Source of the DNA: Anaerocolumna sp.
GTDB taxonomy: Bacteria > Bacillota > Clostridia > Lachnospirales > Lachnospiraceae
Reading direction: 5' to 3'
DNA: 64,000 nt
Assembly (NCBI GenBank): GCA_029239975.1
Contig: JARBTX010000008.1
Location: forward strand, 1-64,000
Shown here in pieces: positions 45,893 through 61,562 of this stretch. Within the stretch, counting starts at the first letter, position 1. Each line of letters starts with the position of its first letter. The notes under the pieces are model-generated. The model made no database searches and was not told where the DNA came from. It saw nothing but the letters and a program-made list of their open reading frames with translations. The position numbers were made by a program, and so were the translations under genes.

Positions 45893-47245
45893 CTACTCTG
45901 TCGTGAATCTCATTTGTTTATAATGAAATATGATATAAAGTATTACTCCTAAAATACATGTAATGATTTCTGTAACCGTCATAGACCATATCACTCCATG
46001 TAAACCATAAAACTTATGCAATACGAATATAACAGGTATAAAAAGAGAACCTTGTGTAATTGACATAATAGTAGCTGGTATCCCTTGTCCTGCTGCTTGA
46101 AATATACTTATAAATAATGTTGTAAATCCATTAAATACAGCTGACACAAGCATTGCAATCATAATATACAATCCAATACTCATTACCTTTGAATCATTTG
46201 TAAATAGATGTAATATTGAATCTCTGAATATAAAAACCAGAGTTACAAAGATTCCAGATAACCCTATAATCCATAAAAATGATTGTTTTAAGACTTCTTT
46301 TAACCTTCTAAAATTATGATTCGAGAAATTATAAGCGATTAAAGGTATCACCCCTAGTGCTAAGCCCATTGACAAAAATTCAGGTATTTGAACAATTCTA
46401 AGTGCTATACCAAAGCCTGCAACAACATGATCTCCATATTGGATAGAAAAGTTATTTAAAAGAAGGGTTGTGATAATAAGAAATACTGTTAATAATAATT
46501 CGGATACTCCTATTTTATATATTTCAAACTTATCTTTTCGTGGTATACGAAAAGTCTTTAAAAATCCTTTCAAATGTTCGCTTTTCTTTTCCAAATAATA
46601 TACATAATAAATGGATGATCCTATATTTGCTAGAATCATGGATAAGGCTACTCCTATGACATTTAAATGAATCACTATTATAAGTATCACATCAAAGAAA
46701 ATGCTTAGAATTGTACTGATAAACATTCCATACATGGATTCTTTTGAAGCTCCCTCTGCTCGTACCACTTGTTCTAATGCAAAGTTTAGTACAATAGAAA
46801 AACCCCCAAGAAACATTGTAAAAGAATAGTTCTTTGTATAACTAATAATAGCAGAAGTATCTGCTCCAAGGATTTTAACAATTGGCGACGAAAACAAAAT
46901 AGCTATCATGGCTATAAAAAATGCTATCACAATACTACTATAAAAAGTATATCCTGCAATCTTTTTTGCCTTTTCTACCTCTTGCTTGGCAACAAGTCGA
47001 GTCACAAATGTCCCTCCACCTACACCCATCATGTTTCCTATAGCCATTAATATTGTAAAAATTGGTAAACCTAATGTGACAGCAGTTAAAATATCCGTAT
47101 TATGTAACAGTCCAATAAAAAAAACATTAATAATACTATATATTGAGCCGACAGACATACCAATCATCATGGGTAAGGATAAATGTGCTATTGCTTTCGA
47201 AATTGAAGCACTTTTTAAATAATACTCATTTGTTGTTTGTTCCAT
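45893..47245 (-). CDS. MATE family efflux transporter
   Basis: 450 aa, MATE architecture. Confidence 0.9.
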   Translation of the reverse strand: MEQTTNEYYLKSASISKAIAHLSLPMMIGMSVGSIYSIINVFFIGLLHNTDILTAVTLGLPIFTILMAIGNMMGVGGGTFVTRLVAKQEVEKAKKIAGYTFYSSIVIAFFIAMIAILFSSPIVKILGADTSAIISYTKNYSFTMFLGGFSIVLNFALEQVVRAEGASKESMYGMFISTILSIFFDVILIIVIHLNVIGVALSMILANIGSSIYYVYYLEKKSEHLKGFLKTFRIPRKDKFEIYKIGVSELLLTVFLIITTLLLNNFSIQYGDHVVAGFGIALRIVQIPEFLSMGLALGVIPLIAYNFSNHNFRRLKEVLKQSFLWIIGLSGIFVTLVFIFRDSILHLFTNDSKVMSIGLYIMIAMLVSAVFNGFTTLFISIFQAAGQGIPATIMSITQGSLFIPVIFVLHKFYGLHGVIWSMTVTEIITCILGVILYIIFHYKQMRFTTE

Positions 47246-47372
47246 AATTTAATCTCCTTTGGTTTATTCATATTGTTAGAATTAATACTGTTAGAATTCT
47301 AAGTATTTAGATATATTTATTTAAAGGTTATATTTTATGAGGTACTAATAATTTCTGTTATATAATAATTAA

Positions 47373-47792
47373 TTAAATACTATCGTTTACTTTAATAAGT
47401 AACGATAATAATGTTTCCATTTCTTCTTTCGTTAGATTAGCTGTAATGCTATGTTCAATTTCTCCAAATGCATTATTGAAATCTTCCACTAATTCCGCAC
47501 CCTTTGGTAATACATAAATATTCTTTTGCCTTTCATTTTCCTTGGGAATTCGTCGTTCAATGTAACCCTTTTTCTCTAATCCTTGAAGCATACTAGTAAT
47601 ACTTGCATCCGTCCGATGTAGTACTTCAGCTAAATCTTTTTGTATTATCCCATTATCTTGATGTTCGTAAATATAACCTATCATGCGGCCTTGTTGTGAA
47701 TTTAATCCTAATTTATTAATTTTTTCATCTGCGTTTAATTTTATTTTTAATGCAATTGACCTAATAATATCAGAATATGGACTTTTAAACAT
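47373..47792 (-). CDS. MarR family transcriptional regulator
   Basis: winged helix IIQKDLAEVLHRTDASITSMLQGLEKKGYIERR. Confidence 0.92.
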   Translation of the reverse strand: MFKSPYSDIIRSIALKIKLNADEKINKLGLNSQQGRMIGYIYEHQDNGIIQKDLAEVLHRTDASITSMLQGLEKKGYIERRIPKENERQKNIYVLPKGAELVEDFNNAFGEIEHSITANLTKEEMETLLSLLIKVNDSI

Positions 47793-47877
47793 ATCAGAAA
47801 CTCCTTGTAATTTATTTAGAATTCTAACTGTTTATAGTTTAATAGTTAGAATTTAATTTGTCAATATGATTTATTTA

Positions 47878-47922
47878 AAAATGAGAATGATTCATAAATT
47901 GCTGAACCATTCTCATTTTTAA
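47878..47922. terminator. intrinsic terminator
   Basis: AAAATGAGAATG...CATTCTCATTTTT. Confidence 0.75.
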
Positions 47923-47942
47923 TTATACATATCGTATTTTTT

Positions 47943-50900
47943 TTAATTTGTTACTTCTTTTATACTTACATTCTCAATGGATATAATACCTGGATCAACA
48001 GCAACATCGCTAATATAACCCATTGAGCAAACGAAATCTGCTGCTATATCTGTTGGCTGATTCATGGTAAATGTTAAATCTATCTCTTTCGTTTCTCCAG
48101 CTATTAATTGTACATCTGCACCACCATACCAATTGTAAGAGGTACTCATGTAAGCAAGTTTTATAGTACGAGTTACAGATGATGTTACCTTCATCTTAAC
48201 TTGATAAGTTTTTCCTTGCTCAAATTTAAGTCCACTTTGCTTTAGTTGAACATTCCAGTCTTGGTTACCAAGATTCGTAATATTAAATTCTACTTTATTA
48301 TTAGCAAATGAATATATTGCTTCTCCTGGCGATGAAATAGCTGCAATCCAATTTGTAGAACCTTCTGTAAAATCACCATTTTTTATTAAATCGTCACTTG
48401 GATTGGTTATTATTACAGGCTCAGTAGTTTCTTCTAACTTAACATTATCAATCCATACTTTATGTGTGTTTGTAATCTGAGTTCCATTGATGGCTCCCAT
48501 ATTAAAACTTAAAATTGTTTTTGGATCAGTAGTACTTCTCATATTAAATACATACTCATAGGTAGTATAATCACTACCTAAATCTGCAATCTTTCCACCA
48601 GAATAAGACGTCCAATCATTATCGGCACTACCATCTCTTTGAAGTGCAACCATAAGTTTTCTTGCTATATCTGACTTTGCATCAAAGGTTAATTTATACC
48701 ATTTACCTTGTTGTAACTCTACATTCTTTTGCATTAATTGAATCTTATACTCTGCGTCAGAAGTGTCATCAATGGTAAATCCTGCTGCATTATTTTCCGT
48801 TAAACTGTCTACAACATAAGATACTTTTGAAGATATGCCACCATCTACATACACTTGCCATCCTGTGAATCCATTTGAGAAATCACCGTTTAGTAACATT
48901 CCAGCTTCTGTAATTTTTACATTATCAAGATATGTTACTCCAGCTACGCCTAGTAAAAACTCTAAATCATGACTGGATATTGTGGCACCCGTTGAGAATT
49001 GGATTCGAAATGATTGAACTGATGTGGATAGGTTCGCATCAAATGTTTGCCCATTAATTTTTGCTTGAATTATTTTTGCATCATTACCATACGCATCAAA
49101 TGTTAATACATAATCTTTATTCTCAGTAATTGCTAACTTTGTTTGCTTAACTACAACATCATTTATTGTTGCTATTGTATCAGGAACTTCAACTTTAAGT
49201 TCTCTTATATTGGAAGTATTGGTAACTGATATACTAGCACCAGGTAATTTATTGTCAACCTCCCAATAAGCCATTCTGTTTGTACCTTCCTGAAAAGCAC
49301 CATTATAAACATAGTTGCCATCTGGTAGAATTGTTTTAGTATCATCAATTACAGTATCAGATAACTTCACTAATCTTACATTACTGATTTCAACAAGAGC
49401 TGAAGATCCTTGATTTCCAAGATTATATTCTAATCTTCCATTTGCATCGTTTTTACCGGTCATAGTAAAATCATAAGAATAGCTTTGCAAATTTGTAGTT
49501 AACGCAACTTCTGTATCTGGCATATAACGAATGTATTCTTTATCTGGTGCTGTAACATTAACAATCATCTTTCGGTCCGCACTCGCCTTGGCGTCAAAAG
49601 TTAACCGATAATTACCTCCTTGTTTCATTGGTAAGTTTGGTTGTACTAATTGAATAGAATAATTTACTGTACCAGAATCAGTTGTATCAATACTTAATTT
49701 ATTCTGTGCTATGCTAGCCGTAGCCTGACCTCCTAATGCGGTTAAAAGGCTCCAATCACTATTATCTAATAAATTTTCAGTAACCGCAAAATTGCCATTG
49801 ATAATATAGTTACCAGTTGCATCTGGGTCTCTTAAGTTTACCACTGGTTTTACTACATTTTCATCGTAACTTTCCTTTTGATATACTTTTACATAATCTA
49901 CTTGTAATTTAGCATTATCAAAGTTAGTTGTTTCATCTGGATTTCCTGGCCATGAACCACCAACTGCCAAGTTTAGTTGTAAGAAAAATGGTTGGTCAAA
50001 AGGTGCTGGAAATGTTATCTCTTCCCCACCGTCTACTTTCGTGAACCAATCATTTACTGTATGAAATAAGATACCATCAATATAAAAGCGCATCCTAGAT
50101 GGTTCCCATTCGACACTATAAACATGATAGTCGTCTGCTAATGTACCATTGTTTAATACATAAGTTCCTTGACTTGATGCGTGTGGATTACCATAATGAA
50201 TCGTACCATATAATTTATTTGTTTCATGACCTAGGACTTCCATAATATCGATTTCACCACATTTTGGCCATTGACCATATAGACTTTCATTTTCTGGCAT
50301 CATCCATGCTGCTGGCCATAAACCCTGTCCTGTTGGAACTTTCGCTTTTATTTCAAATTTTCCATATTTAAATATCTGTTTATGCTGAGTTGTTACTTTT
50401 CCTGATGAGTAAGAAATAGCTGACCCAGAAACTGTTTTAATCGCTTTGATTACAAGGTTACCATCACTTACATAGATATTATCTGGTGAATTGGTATACT
50501 CTTGTAATTCGTTGTTAACCCAACCTGGTTCATGTAATTCCATGTTCCAGTTTGTCATATCTAATGAATCCCCATTAAAGTCATCACTCCATACTAGATT
50601 GTACTCATTTACTGGGTCACCACCTGGATTGTTCCCACCTGGTATTACAATTGATTGACCAAGGATTATTAGTCGGCAAGTTGCCTTTACGGTAGAATCT
50701 CCATTTGCTGTTACAGTAATAAGTGCTGTTCCTTCTGACTTTGCTACTACTTTTCCTGTAGAATCTACTGTAGCTACGGAATCATTATCACTGGTCCAAG
50801 TAACTGTTTTATCCTTTGCATTTACTGGACTAATTTCTGATTGTAATGTAAATGTATCTCCAACCTTTAATGTTTGACTCTCAGAATTTAACGTAATCGC

Positions 50901-51551
50901 TATAGGTTTTACAGGTAATACAACGATTGTACAGGATGCTTTTTTATTACTGCCATCTGTAGCAGTTGCTGTAATCTGCACTATCCCGTCTGTTTTTGTG
51001 GTAACTAGACCATTAGAATCTACTGATGCAATAGATTCATTCGATGAAGTCCAATTAATCTCTTTTACAGTTGCCTTATTTGGACTAATGGTCACATTTA
51101 ATTGAACCTGTTCTTCAGCATTTACAGTTATCTTAGATTTATCTAATGTAACCTTAGTAACTGGAACACCTACTTTAACCATAAGTGTTGTTTTTATATT
51201 ACTTCCATCTATAGACTTTACTGTAATTGTAGTTGACCCATTTTTTAAGGCCTTTATCTTTCCTTTTGTAGATATACTAGCCACTTTTGGATTACTTGAG
51301 ATAAACTCAAGTTCTTTGTTAGTAGCATTCTTAGGTGCAACACTTACTTTTAAAGTATATGTTTTACCTTTTTTTAAAACCAAAGTATTATCTGTTGGTT
51401 TAATTATTGTTACACTTGAAACATTTACTTTCTTTGTGTTCTTTGCTGTACTTGCATATGTAACAAAGCTATTACTCGTACATACTAAAACAATTGCAAT
51501 TATTACTGCAATTACTCTTGTCATCTTTCTTTTCATGATTAACACCCCCAA
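47943..51551 (-). CDS. secreted GH16 beta-glucanase with N-terminal Big_2 repeats and C-terminal CBM modules
   Basis: signal peptide, repeated Big_2-like segments, catalytic GEIDIMEVLG, CBM4/9-like repeats. Confidence 0.93.
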   Translation of the reverse strand: MGVLIMKRKMTRVIAVIIAIVLVCTSNSFVTYASTAKNTKKVNVSSVTIIKPTDNTLVLKKGKTYTLKVSVAPKNATNKELEFISSNPKVASISTKGKIKALKNGSTTITVKSIDGSNIKTTLMVKVGVPVTKVTLDKSKITVNAEEQVQLNVTISPNKATVKEINWTSSNESIASVDSNGLVTTKTDGIVQITATATDGSNKKASCTIVVLPVKPIAITLNSESQTLKVGDTFTLQSEISPVNAKDKTVTWTSDNDSVATVDSTGKVVAKSEGTALITVTANGDSTVKATCRLIILGQSIVIPGGNNPGGDPVNEYNLVWSDDFNGDSLDMTNWNMELHEPGWVNNELQEYTNSPDNIYVSDGNLVIKAIKTVSGSAISYSSGKVTTQHKQIFKYGKFEIKAKVPTGQGLWPAAWMMPENESLYGQWPKCGEIDIMEVLGHETNKLYGTIHYGNPHASSQGTYVLNNGTLADDYHVYSVEWEPSRMRFYIDGILFHTVNDWFTKVDGGEEITFPAPFDQPFFLQLNLAVGGSWPGNPDETTNFDNAKLQVDYVKVYQKESYDENVVKPVVNLRDPDATGNYIINGNFAVTENLLDNSDWSLLTALGGQATASIAQNKLSIDTTDSGTVNYSIQLVQPNLPMKQGGNYRLTFDAKASADRKMIVNVTAPDKEYIRYMPDTEVALTTNLQSYSYDFTMTGKNDANGRLEYNLGNQGSSALVEISNVRLVKLSDTVIDDTKTILPDGNYVYNGAFQEGTNRMAYWEVDNKLPGASISVTNTSNIRELKVEVPDTIATINDVVVKQTKLAITENKDYVLTFDAYGNDAKIIQAKINGQTFDANLSTSVQSFRIQFSTGATISSHDLEFLLGVAGVTYLDNVKITEAGMLLNGDFSNGFTGWQVYVDGGISSKVSYVVDSLTENNAAGFTIDDTSDAEYKIQLMQKNVELQQGKWYKLTFDAKSDIARKLMVALQRDGSADNDWTSYSGGKIADLGSDYTTYEYVFNMRSTTDPKTILSFNMGAINGTQITNTHKVWIDNVKLEETTEPVIITNPSDDLIKNGDFTEGSTNWIAAISSPGEAIYSFANNKVEFNITNLGNQDWNVQLKQSGLKFEQGKTYQVKMKVTSSVTRTIKLAYMSTSYNWYGGADVQLIAGETKEIDLTFTMNQPTDIAADFVCSMGYISDVAVDPGIISIENVSIKEVTN

Positions 51552-51740
51552 AAATATAGCTTTCTGAAATAAATAAATTTACTTTTAATACTGTATTTTT
51601 TACTCCATATACACCTTACCTTCCTTATTTTTACTTAAACGTAACATACCTGATAAATATGATATATTATATTTCTCACATTTATATCAAATTCTTCATT
51701 CCTTTCAACTTTTGTGGTATAATTACTTAATACTAAGTTT

Positions 51741-51892
51741 TAGGCAATTGCGAAACACCAAAGATGTCATTATTGCTTATACAATATATACAATTTTATA
51801 GCTGAATCTTGCTCCCTACGGCAACTGAAGCTAGAAAATTCGTATATATTGTATAAGCAATTCAATAAACTATATAGTTTCGCAATTGCCTA
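51741..51892 (+). mobile_element. full copy of the AATTGCGAAAC palindromic element with 12-bp flanking direct repeats
   Basis: 16-bp perfect terminal inverted repeats TAGGCAATTGCGAAAC/GTTTCGCAATTGCCTA, inner 20-bp perfect arms, flanks TAATACTAAGTT on both sides. Confidence 0.85.
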
Positions 51893-51921
51893 TAATACTA
51901 AGTTAATTAAGGAGATAAACT

Positions 51922-52677
51922 ATGGAACCATATAACATAGATAAAGAGTTAACTCATTCCTTATTCTTAAATCGAGAATATGAAAGGAATCATCTACCCT
52001 ACAATAATGAATTATCCTTTTATGATGCAGTAAAAAGAGGTGATATTGAATTTATAAAACAAACTATGATACCACTAACCAGTGATGGCTTAGGACACCT
52101 ATCTGATAATCCGAAACGTAATTTACAATATCACTTGGTTGTTTGTATTGCATTAATTACACGATTTTGTATGGAAGGTGGTTTGGAATATGAAACTGCC
52201 TATACGTTAAGTGATTTATATATTCAAAGAACAGATGCATGCAGGACTTGTGAAGAAGTAACATCCCTACATAGAGAATTAATCTTTGATTTCGCCAAAC
52301 GTATGCAGTCCTTACATCAAGAAAAAACCTTATCTCACCAAATTGCATTATGCATTGATTACATATTTGACCATTTACATAATCAAATCACAATAGAAGA
52401 ACTTGCAAATTATGTGAACTTTAATCCAAATTACCTTAGTAAGTTATTTAAAAAAGAAATTGGAATGCCAGTGGCTTTCTACATTCGTGGAAAAAGAATA
52501 GAAGCCGCAAAAAATATGCTCAGGTACTCTAATTATACTTACGTTGATATTAGCAATTACTTATCTTTTACCTCACATAGCCATTTTATCAGTGCATTCA
52601 AAAAGCAGGTCGGTATGACGCCAAAACAATATCGCAATAAATATTATAAAAATAATTGGACCGTAATTAACATCTAA
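51922..52677 (+). CDS. AraC family transcriptional regulator
   Basis: C-terminal double HTH (VNFNPNYLSKLFKKEIGMPVAFYIRGKRIEAA...). Confidence 0.9.
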   Translation: MEPYNIDKELTHSLFLNREYERNHLPYNNELSFYDAVKRGDIEFIKQTMIPLTSDGLGHLSDNPKRNLQYHLVVCIALITRFCMEGGLEYETAYTLSDLYIQRTDACRTCEEVTSLHRELIFDFAKRMQSLHQEKTLSHQIALCIDYIFDHLHNQITIEELANYVNFNPNYLSKLFKKEIGMPVAFYIRGKRIEAAKNMLRYSNYTYVDISNYLSFTSHSHFISAFKKQVGMTPKQYRNKYYKNNWTVINI

Positions 52678-52691
52678 TTAGTAATATAAAA

Positions 52692-52752
52692 AAGTTCCAT
52701 ATGGAGAAAGGTTTAAAATTCAATCATAACCTTTTCATCCAAATGGAACTTC
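52692..52752. terminator. bidirectional terminator
   Basis: AAGTTCCATATGG...CCAAATGGAACTT with inner AAAGGTTT/AACCTTTT. Confidence 0.75.
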
Positions 52753-52827
52753 TTTATCTATATAATTTTATCTATATTTTATATATATTTTTTTTTTATA
52801 TATTTTTATCTATTTAATGAATCCAAA

Positions 52828-54345
52828 TTATCTCTTGTTCGTTTTTTTGGCAACATCTGTTTTTTCTTCTGTTTCTTTTGGTTCCGTTCCTTTTAACTCA
52901 TATACAACAACTGCCACACCTCTTTTAATATTTTCAAACATTATTTTAGCTGCTGCTGGTGGCATATTAATACAACCATGGGAACCATTTGTTTTATATA
53001 TATCTTGACCAAACTTCTTTCTCCAAGGGGCATCATGAAATCCTATATTTCGGTTAAACGGCATCCAATATTTTACCGGTGTCGAATAATCTTCACCAGT
53101 TAAAGTAGCATCATTTTCTTTATACTGAACTGGATAAGTTCCAACTGGCGTTCCATAATCTTTTGCAATATTACCAGATACAAAATCTGTTTCTAAGATA
53201 AGTTCACCTTCTTTATAAAAGAATAGGTGTTGTGCAGTTAAGTTAACTTCTACGTATGTATTTCCAATATCATCCTGACCATATTGTTGTGCAGTTTGAA
53301 AATAAGCAGGTTCTCTGTTAATTTGTGCACCATCAAGTATTAACACTTTTAGGTCAGCTCTCTCAGTTACTCTGTCTAGCCACCAACCATAATCTCCACC
53401 TGAAACTTGTATCGTCTCACCATAGGATGTTTTAAACGTACGTACTCTACCAAAGGAATTATAATTCTTTCCTATATAATCTACATATTCTTTAATACCA
53501 TCTTCGTTTAAGCTTATATTATAATTCTCATCCATGGAAAGCCATTTGCTAATCTTACTTCCATCTAAAATTTCTGTTACATCACCAAATTGATATGTTA
53601 TCTTTGTAGCTGCAATTCGATTCATTTCATCCAAAGCTTTCACAAGTTCAGGATTTTCAGATGTTATTTCAGGTTCAACATATGCTCCAGTCGCATCTAA
53701 AATTATATTTGTTGGTAATGAAGTAATTGACTCTTTGATAATACCTTTTAGTAAATCTTTATCGATTTTAGCACCGGGATCCGCCGGTACTATTTCATAA
53801 CCGTTTTCACCGTATTCAGAAATAGAAGCATTTTTAGGTTCTACTATGTTTGCAGCATCAAAAAATTTAAGCTTATCAATAATTTTATCTAATAATGCTT
53901 CATCATATTCAATCATCGTATCTACTTCCAAATCATGTGGTTGAAGTAATGAAAGTGGCCATGCAAAACTATTTTGTTCATCTAATAACTCTGATAAGCT
54001 TTTACCATAAACCGTATGTAAATCAATACTAATTCCGTGTATGGTATCTGTAACATTATTTCTTCCATCTAATGATAAAACATAAGAATTTACTTGTTCA
54101 TTAATAGCAACTTCTGCTTGTTCTACTGTCATATTAGATGCACTAACACCATTGATAACTGTATTACTATAAAAATGATTGCTATAGTAATAAGTAAGAA
54201 ATAGATATGCTAAAAGTATGGGTGAAAGTACCCCAATGCTGATTAAAATTAAATTCTTCTTACTTTTTTTGTTGCCTTGTATATATTTATTTTTATTTGT
54301 CATAATAAACCTCCATTCTACCAAAACACTAAGTTTCTGGCACAA
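52828..54345 (-). CDS. L,D-transpeptidase (YkuD) with peptidoglycan-binding-like domains
   Basis: HDAPWRKKFGQDIYKTNGSHGCINMP active site. Confidence 0.93.
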   Translation of the reverse strand: MCQKLSVLVEWRFIMTNKNKYIQGNKKSKKNLILISIGVLSPILLAYLFLTYYYSNHFYSNTVINGVSASNMTVEQAEVAINEQVNSYVLSLDGRNNVTDTIHGISIDLHTVYGKSLSELLDEQNSFAWPLSLLQPHDLEVDTMIEYDEALLDKIIDKLKFFDAANIVEPKNASISEYGENGYEIVPADPGAKIDKDLLKGIIKESITSLPTNIILDATGAYVEPEITSENPELVKALDEMNRIAATKITYQFGDVTEILDGSKISKWLSMDENYNISLNEDGIKEYVDYIGKNYNSFGRVRTFKTSYGETIQVSGGDYGWWLDRVTERADLKVLILDGAQINREPAYFQTAQQYGQDDIGNTYVEVNLTAQHLFFYKEGELILETDFVSGNIAKDYGTPVGTYPVQYKENDATLTGEDYSTPVKYWMPFNRNIGFHDAPWRKKFGQDIYKTNGSHGCINMPPAAAKIMFENIKRGVAVVVYELKGTEPKETEEKTDVAKKTNKR

Positions 54346-54584
54346 GTATGTAAAGTGCGTTATTTAGTAGATTTATTGCTTATATTTTTATTTCACTCTA
54401 CACCTTATTAACTTTATTTTTTAATATTTTATGACATATACTATTGTAACATAAAAAAGTGTTATAAAAGTGTTATTTTTTCGACTTTCTAATTACATTT
54501 TCATTAAATCATTATTACAAAATGTAAAATCTTGTCCATGTTTCATAGTTTTTACATTTATTTTCTATGTTTTAACAAAAAAAG

Positions 54585-54622
54585 ATTCCTATCAATAATT
54601 TATTTGATTGCAGAATCTTTTA
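54585..54622. terminator. intrinsic terminator
   Basis: AAAGATTC...GAATCTTTT. Confidence 0.6.
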
Positions 54623-54648
54623 TGTTTAACTTATTCAATTTTTAAAGA

Positions 54649-56148
54649 TTAATATTTATATAAAAGCTTTTCATTATAATATAATGAATTTCGTTTTAAT
54701 TGATTATTTAATTCCGTTAGTCCCATTTCTTCTAATAATGTTGGTGTCTCTGAGAATAAATTAGTTCCTAGTCCGAGTCTATTTCCTTCAATATCTACAC
54801 CTAAACTAGCCAATGTGGTAGGGAACATGTCCATAGTAGTAAAATTTCGATCAAAGTCAAGCGAGTACTCAACGGTTGAATTTATTATGGTACTATAGAC
54901 TTTTCTTTGATATCCAGTAGGTTTATATTTCATATACTTTGAATCCATGGTTGGATGATCACCTGAAATTACAATAGTTGTATTTTCATAAAATGGTTGT
55001 TGTTTAATCCAAGATATAAAATTTACTAGCTGTTTACTGCCACATGCAATTACATTTGAATATTGATCTCCATATTCATACCCGCATTGTTCACAGCGAT
55101 ATCCACCAACATAATGAGTATCTACCGTAAGCATAGTTAAGTTAAATGGCTGATTTGATTCCGATAAACGAGTTAATTCTTCTTTTGCATTGTTATAAAG
55201 CTTTTGATCTTCATAACCCCAAAATACGTGATAATCTGGATCAATCCACCCTTTTTCAATTGCATAGTTATAATCTTCCACTGCATAGTTTCCGTGTTGA
55301 GACATATAATTTAGTCTTCCGCCATATACAGCATCCGATCCAACCAGAAATACCTGTTGATATCCTTGACTATTTAAAATATCGCCAATAGAATAGGCTC
55401 CTGGTAAAAATGAATTGTATTTATTCATAGAATTACCATCAATCGGAATAGATAACGGTATTCCTGCAGTTTGTGCCACTATTGCACCTACCGTCCAAGT
55501 ACTTCCTGTTGCTGCAATACCACCGGATATCTTCCCAGAAGCTGAAAAATTAGTATTCGATAACTGTAACTCTGTCAATTCTGGTATTAGGTTATAAGGT
55601 TTTGCACCACCTAGTTCCCTTGACATATAGCTATCTTCCATTGACTCCATAAATATATAAATAAGATTTCTTTTTTCTTCTGGAAATGTTATATTTGCTT
55701 CTTTAGGGTCTACATAATACTCTTCAAAGATTGTAGAGGATTGCAAGTTACTTTTAATATAATCAGGAACTTCAAGACTTACCAATCCATAAATAACAGC
55801 AGCCATTAAAATACAGGTTGTAACCAAAGGATAAAATCTTCTCCATAATTTTATTGGTCCTAAAATATATTTTTTTCTGATATGTAGAGCACTAACAAGT
55901 CTAATATCTTCTTTTATAGCAAGTATAATACCAGGAACCGCCATAAGTATAGCTACTATAATACAAAAGATACCGAATTTTTGAAATACACTAATGTTAG
56001 ATCCCTTAAGTGGAATCATTAATTGAAATATTATTTCTGCAAATTTTACATCACCGAATTGTACCTTTAGCCAAGTAATTGTAATAAATAAAATATTTGC
56101 AAGAACTAATAATATCGTGCCTATAATTATCTTACTAATTTTTTTCAC
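54649..56148 (-). CDS. LTA synthase / sulfatase family membrane protein
   Basis: RNLIYIFMESMEDSY, STWTVGAIVAQTAGIPL, VISGDHPTMDSKYM. Confidence 0.88.
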   Translation of the reverse strand: MKKISKIIIGTILLVLANILFITITWLKVQFGDVKFAEIIFQLMIPLKGSNISVFQKFGIFCIIVAILMAVPGIILAIKEDIRLVSALHIRKKYILGPIKLWRRFYPLVTTCILMAAVIYGLVSLEVPDYIKSNLQSSTIFEEYYVDPKEANITFPEEKRNLIYIFMESMEDSYMSRELGGAKPYNLIPELTELQLSNTNFSASGKISGGIAATGSTWTVGAIVAQTAGIPLSIPIDGNSMNKYNSFLPGAYSIGDILNSQGYQQVFLVGSDAVYGGRLNYMSQHGNYAVEDYNYAIEKGWIDPDYHVFWGYEDQKLYNNAKEELTRLSESNQPFNLTMLTVDTHYVGGYRCEQCGYEYGDQYSNVIACGSKQLVNFISWIKQQPFYENTTIVISGDHPTMDSKYMKYKPTGYQRKVYSTIINSTVEYSLDFDRNFTTMDMFPTTLASLGVDIEGNRLGLGTNLFSETPTLLEEMGLTELNNQLKRNSLYYNEKLLYKY

Positions 56149-56355
56149 TTTCCTATGCCTCTTTTTCTATTCATTTGTATATACCCTGTCATATTATAAT
56201 CAATAAGTAGATATAATTACAACTATTATTTTGTAGCATAAATAATATTTCTATTAGTTATAATTAACAACTAATAAATTAAAATAACACCCTATCATAA
56301 TTTATGACAGAGTGCTATCCTTCACTTACAATAAATAGTTATATATTTATTATTA

Positions 56356-61561
<5,206 letters not shown>

Positions 61562-61562
<1 letters not shown>

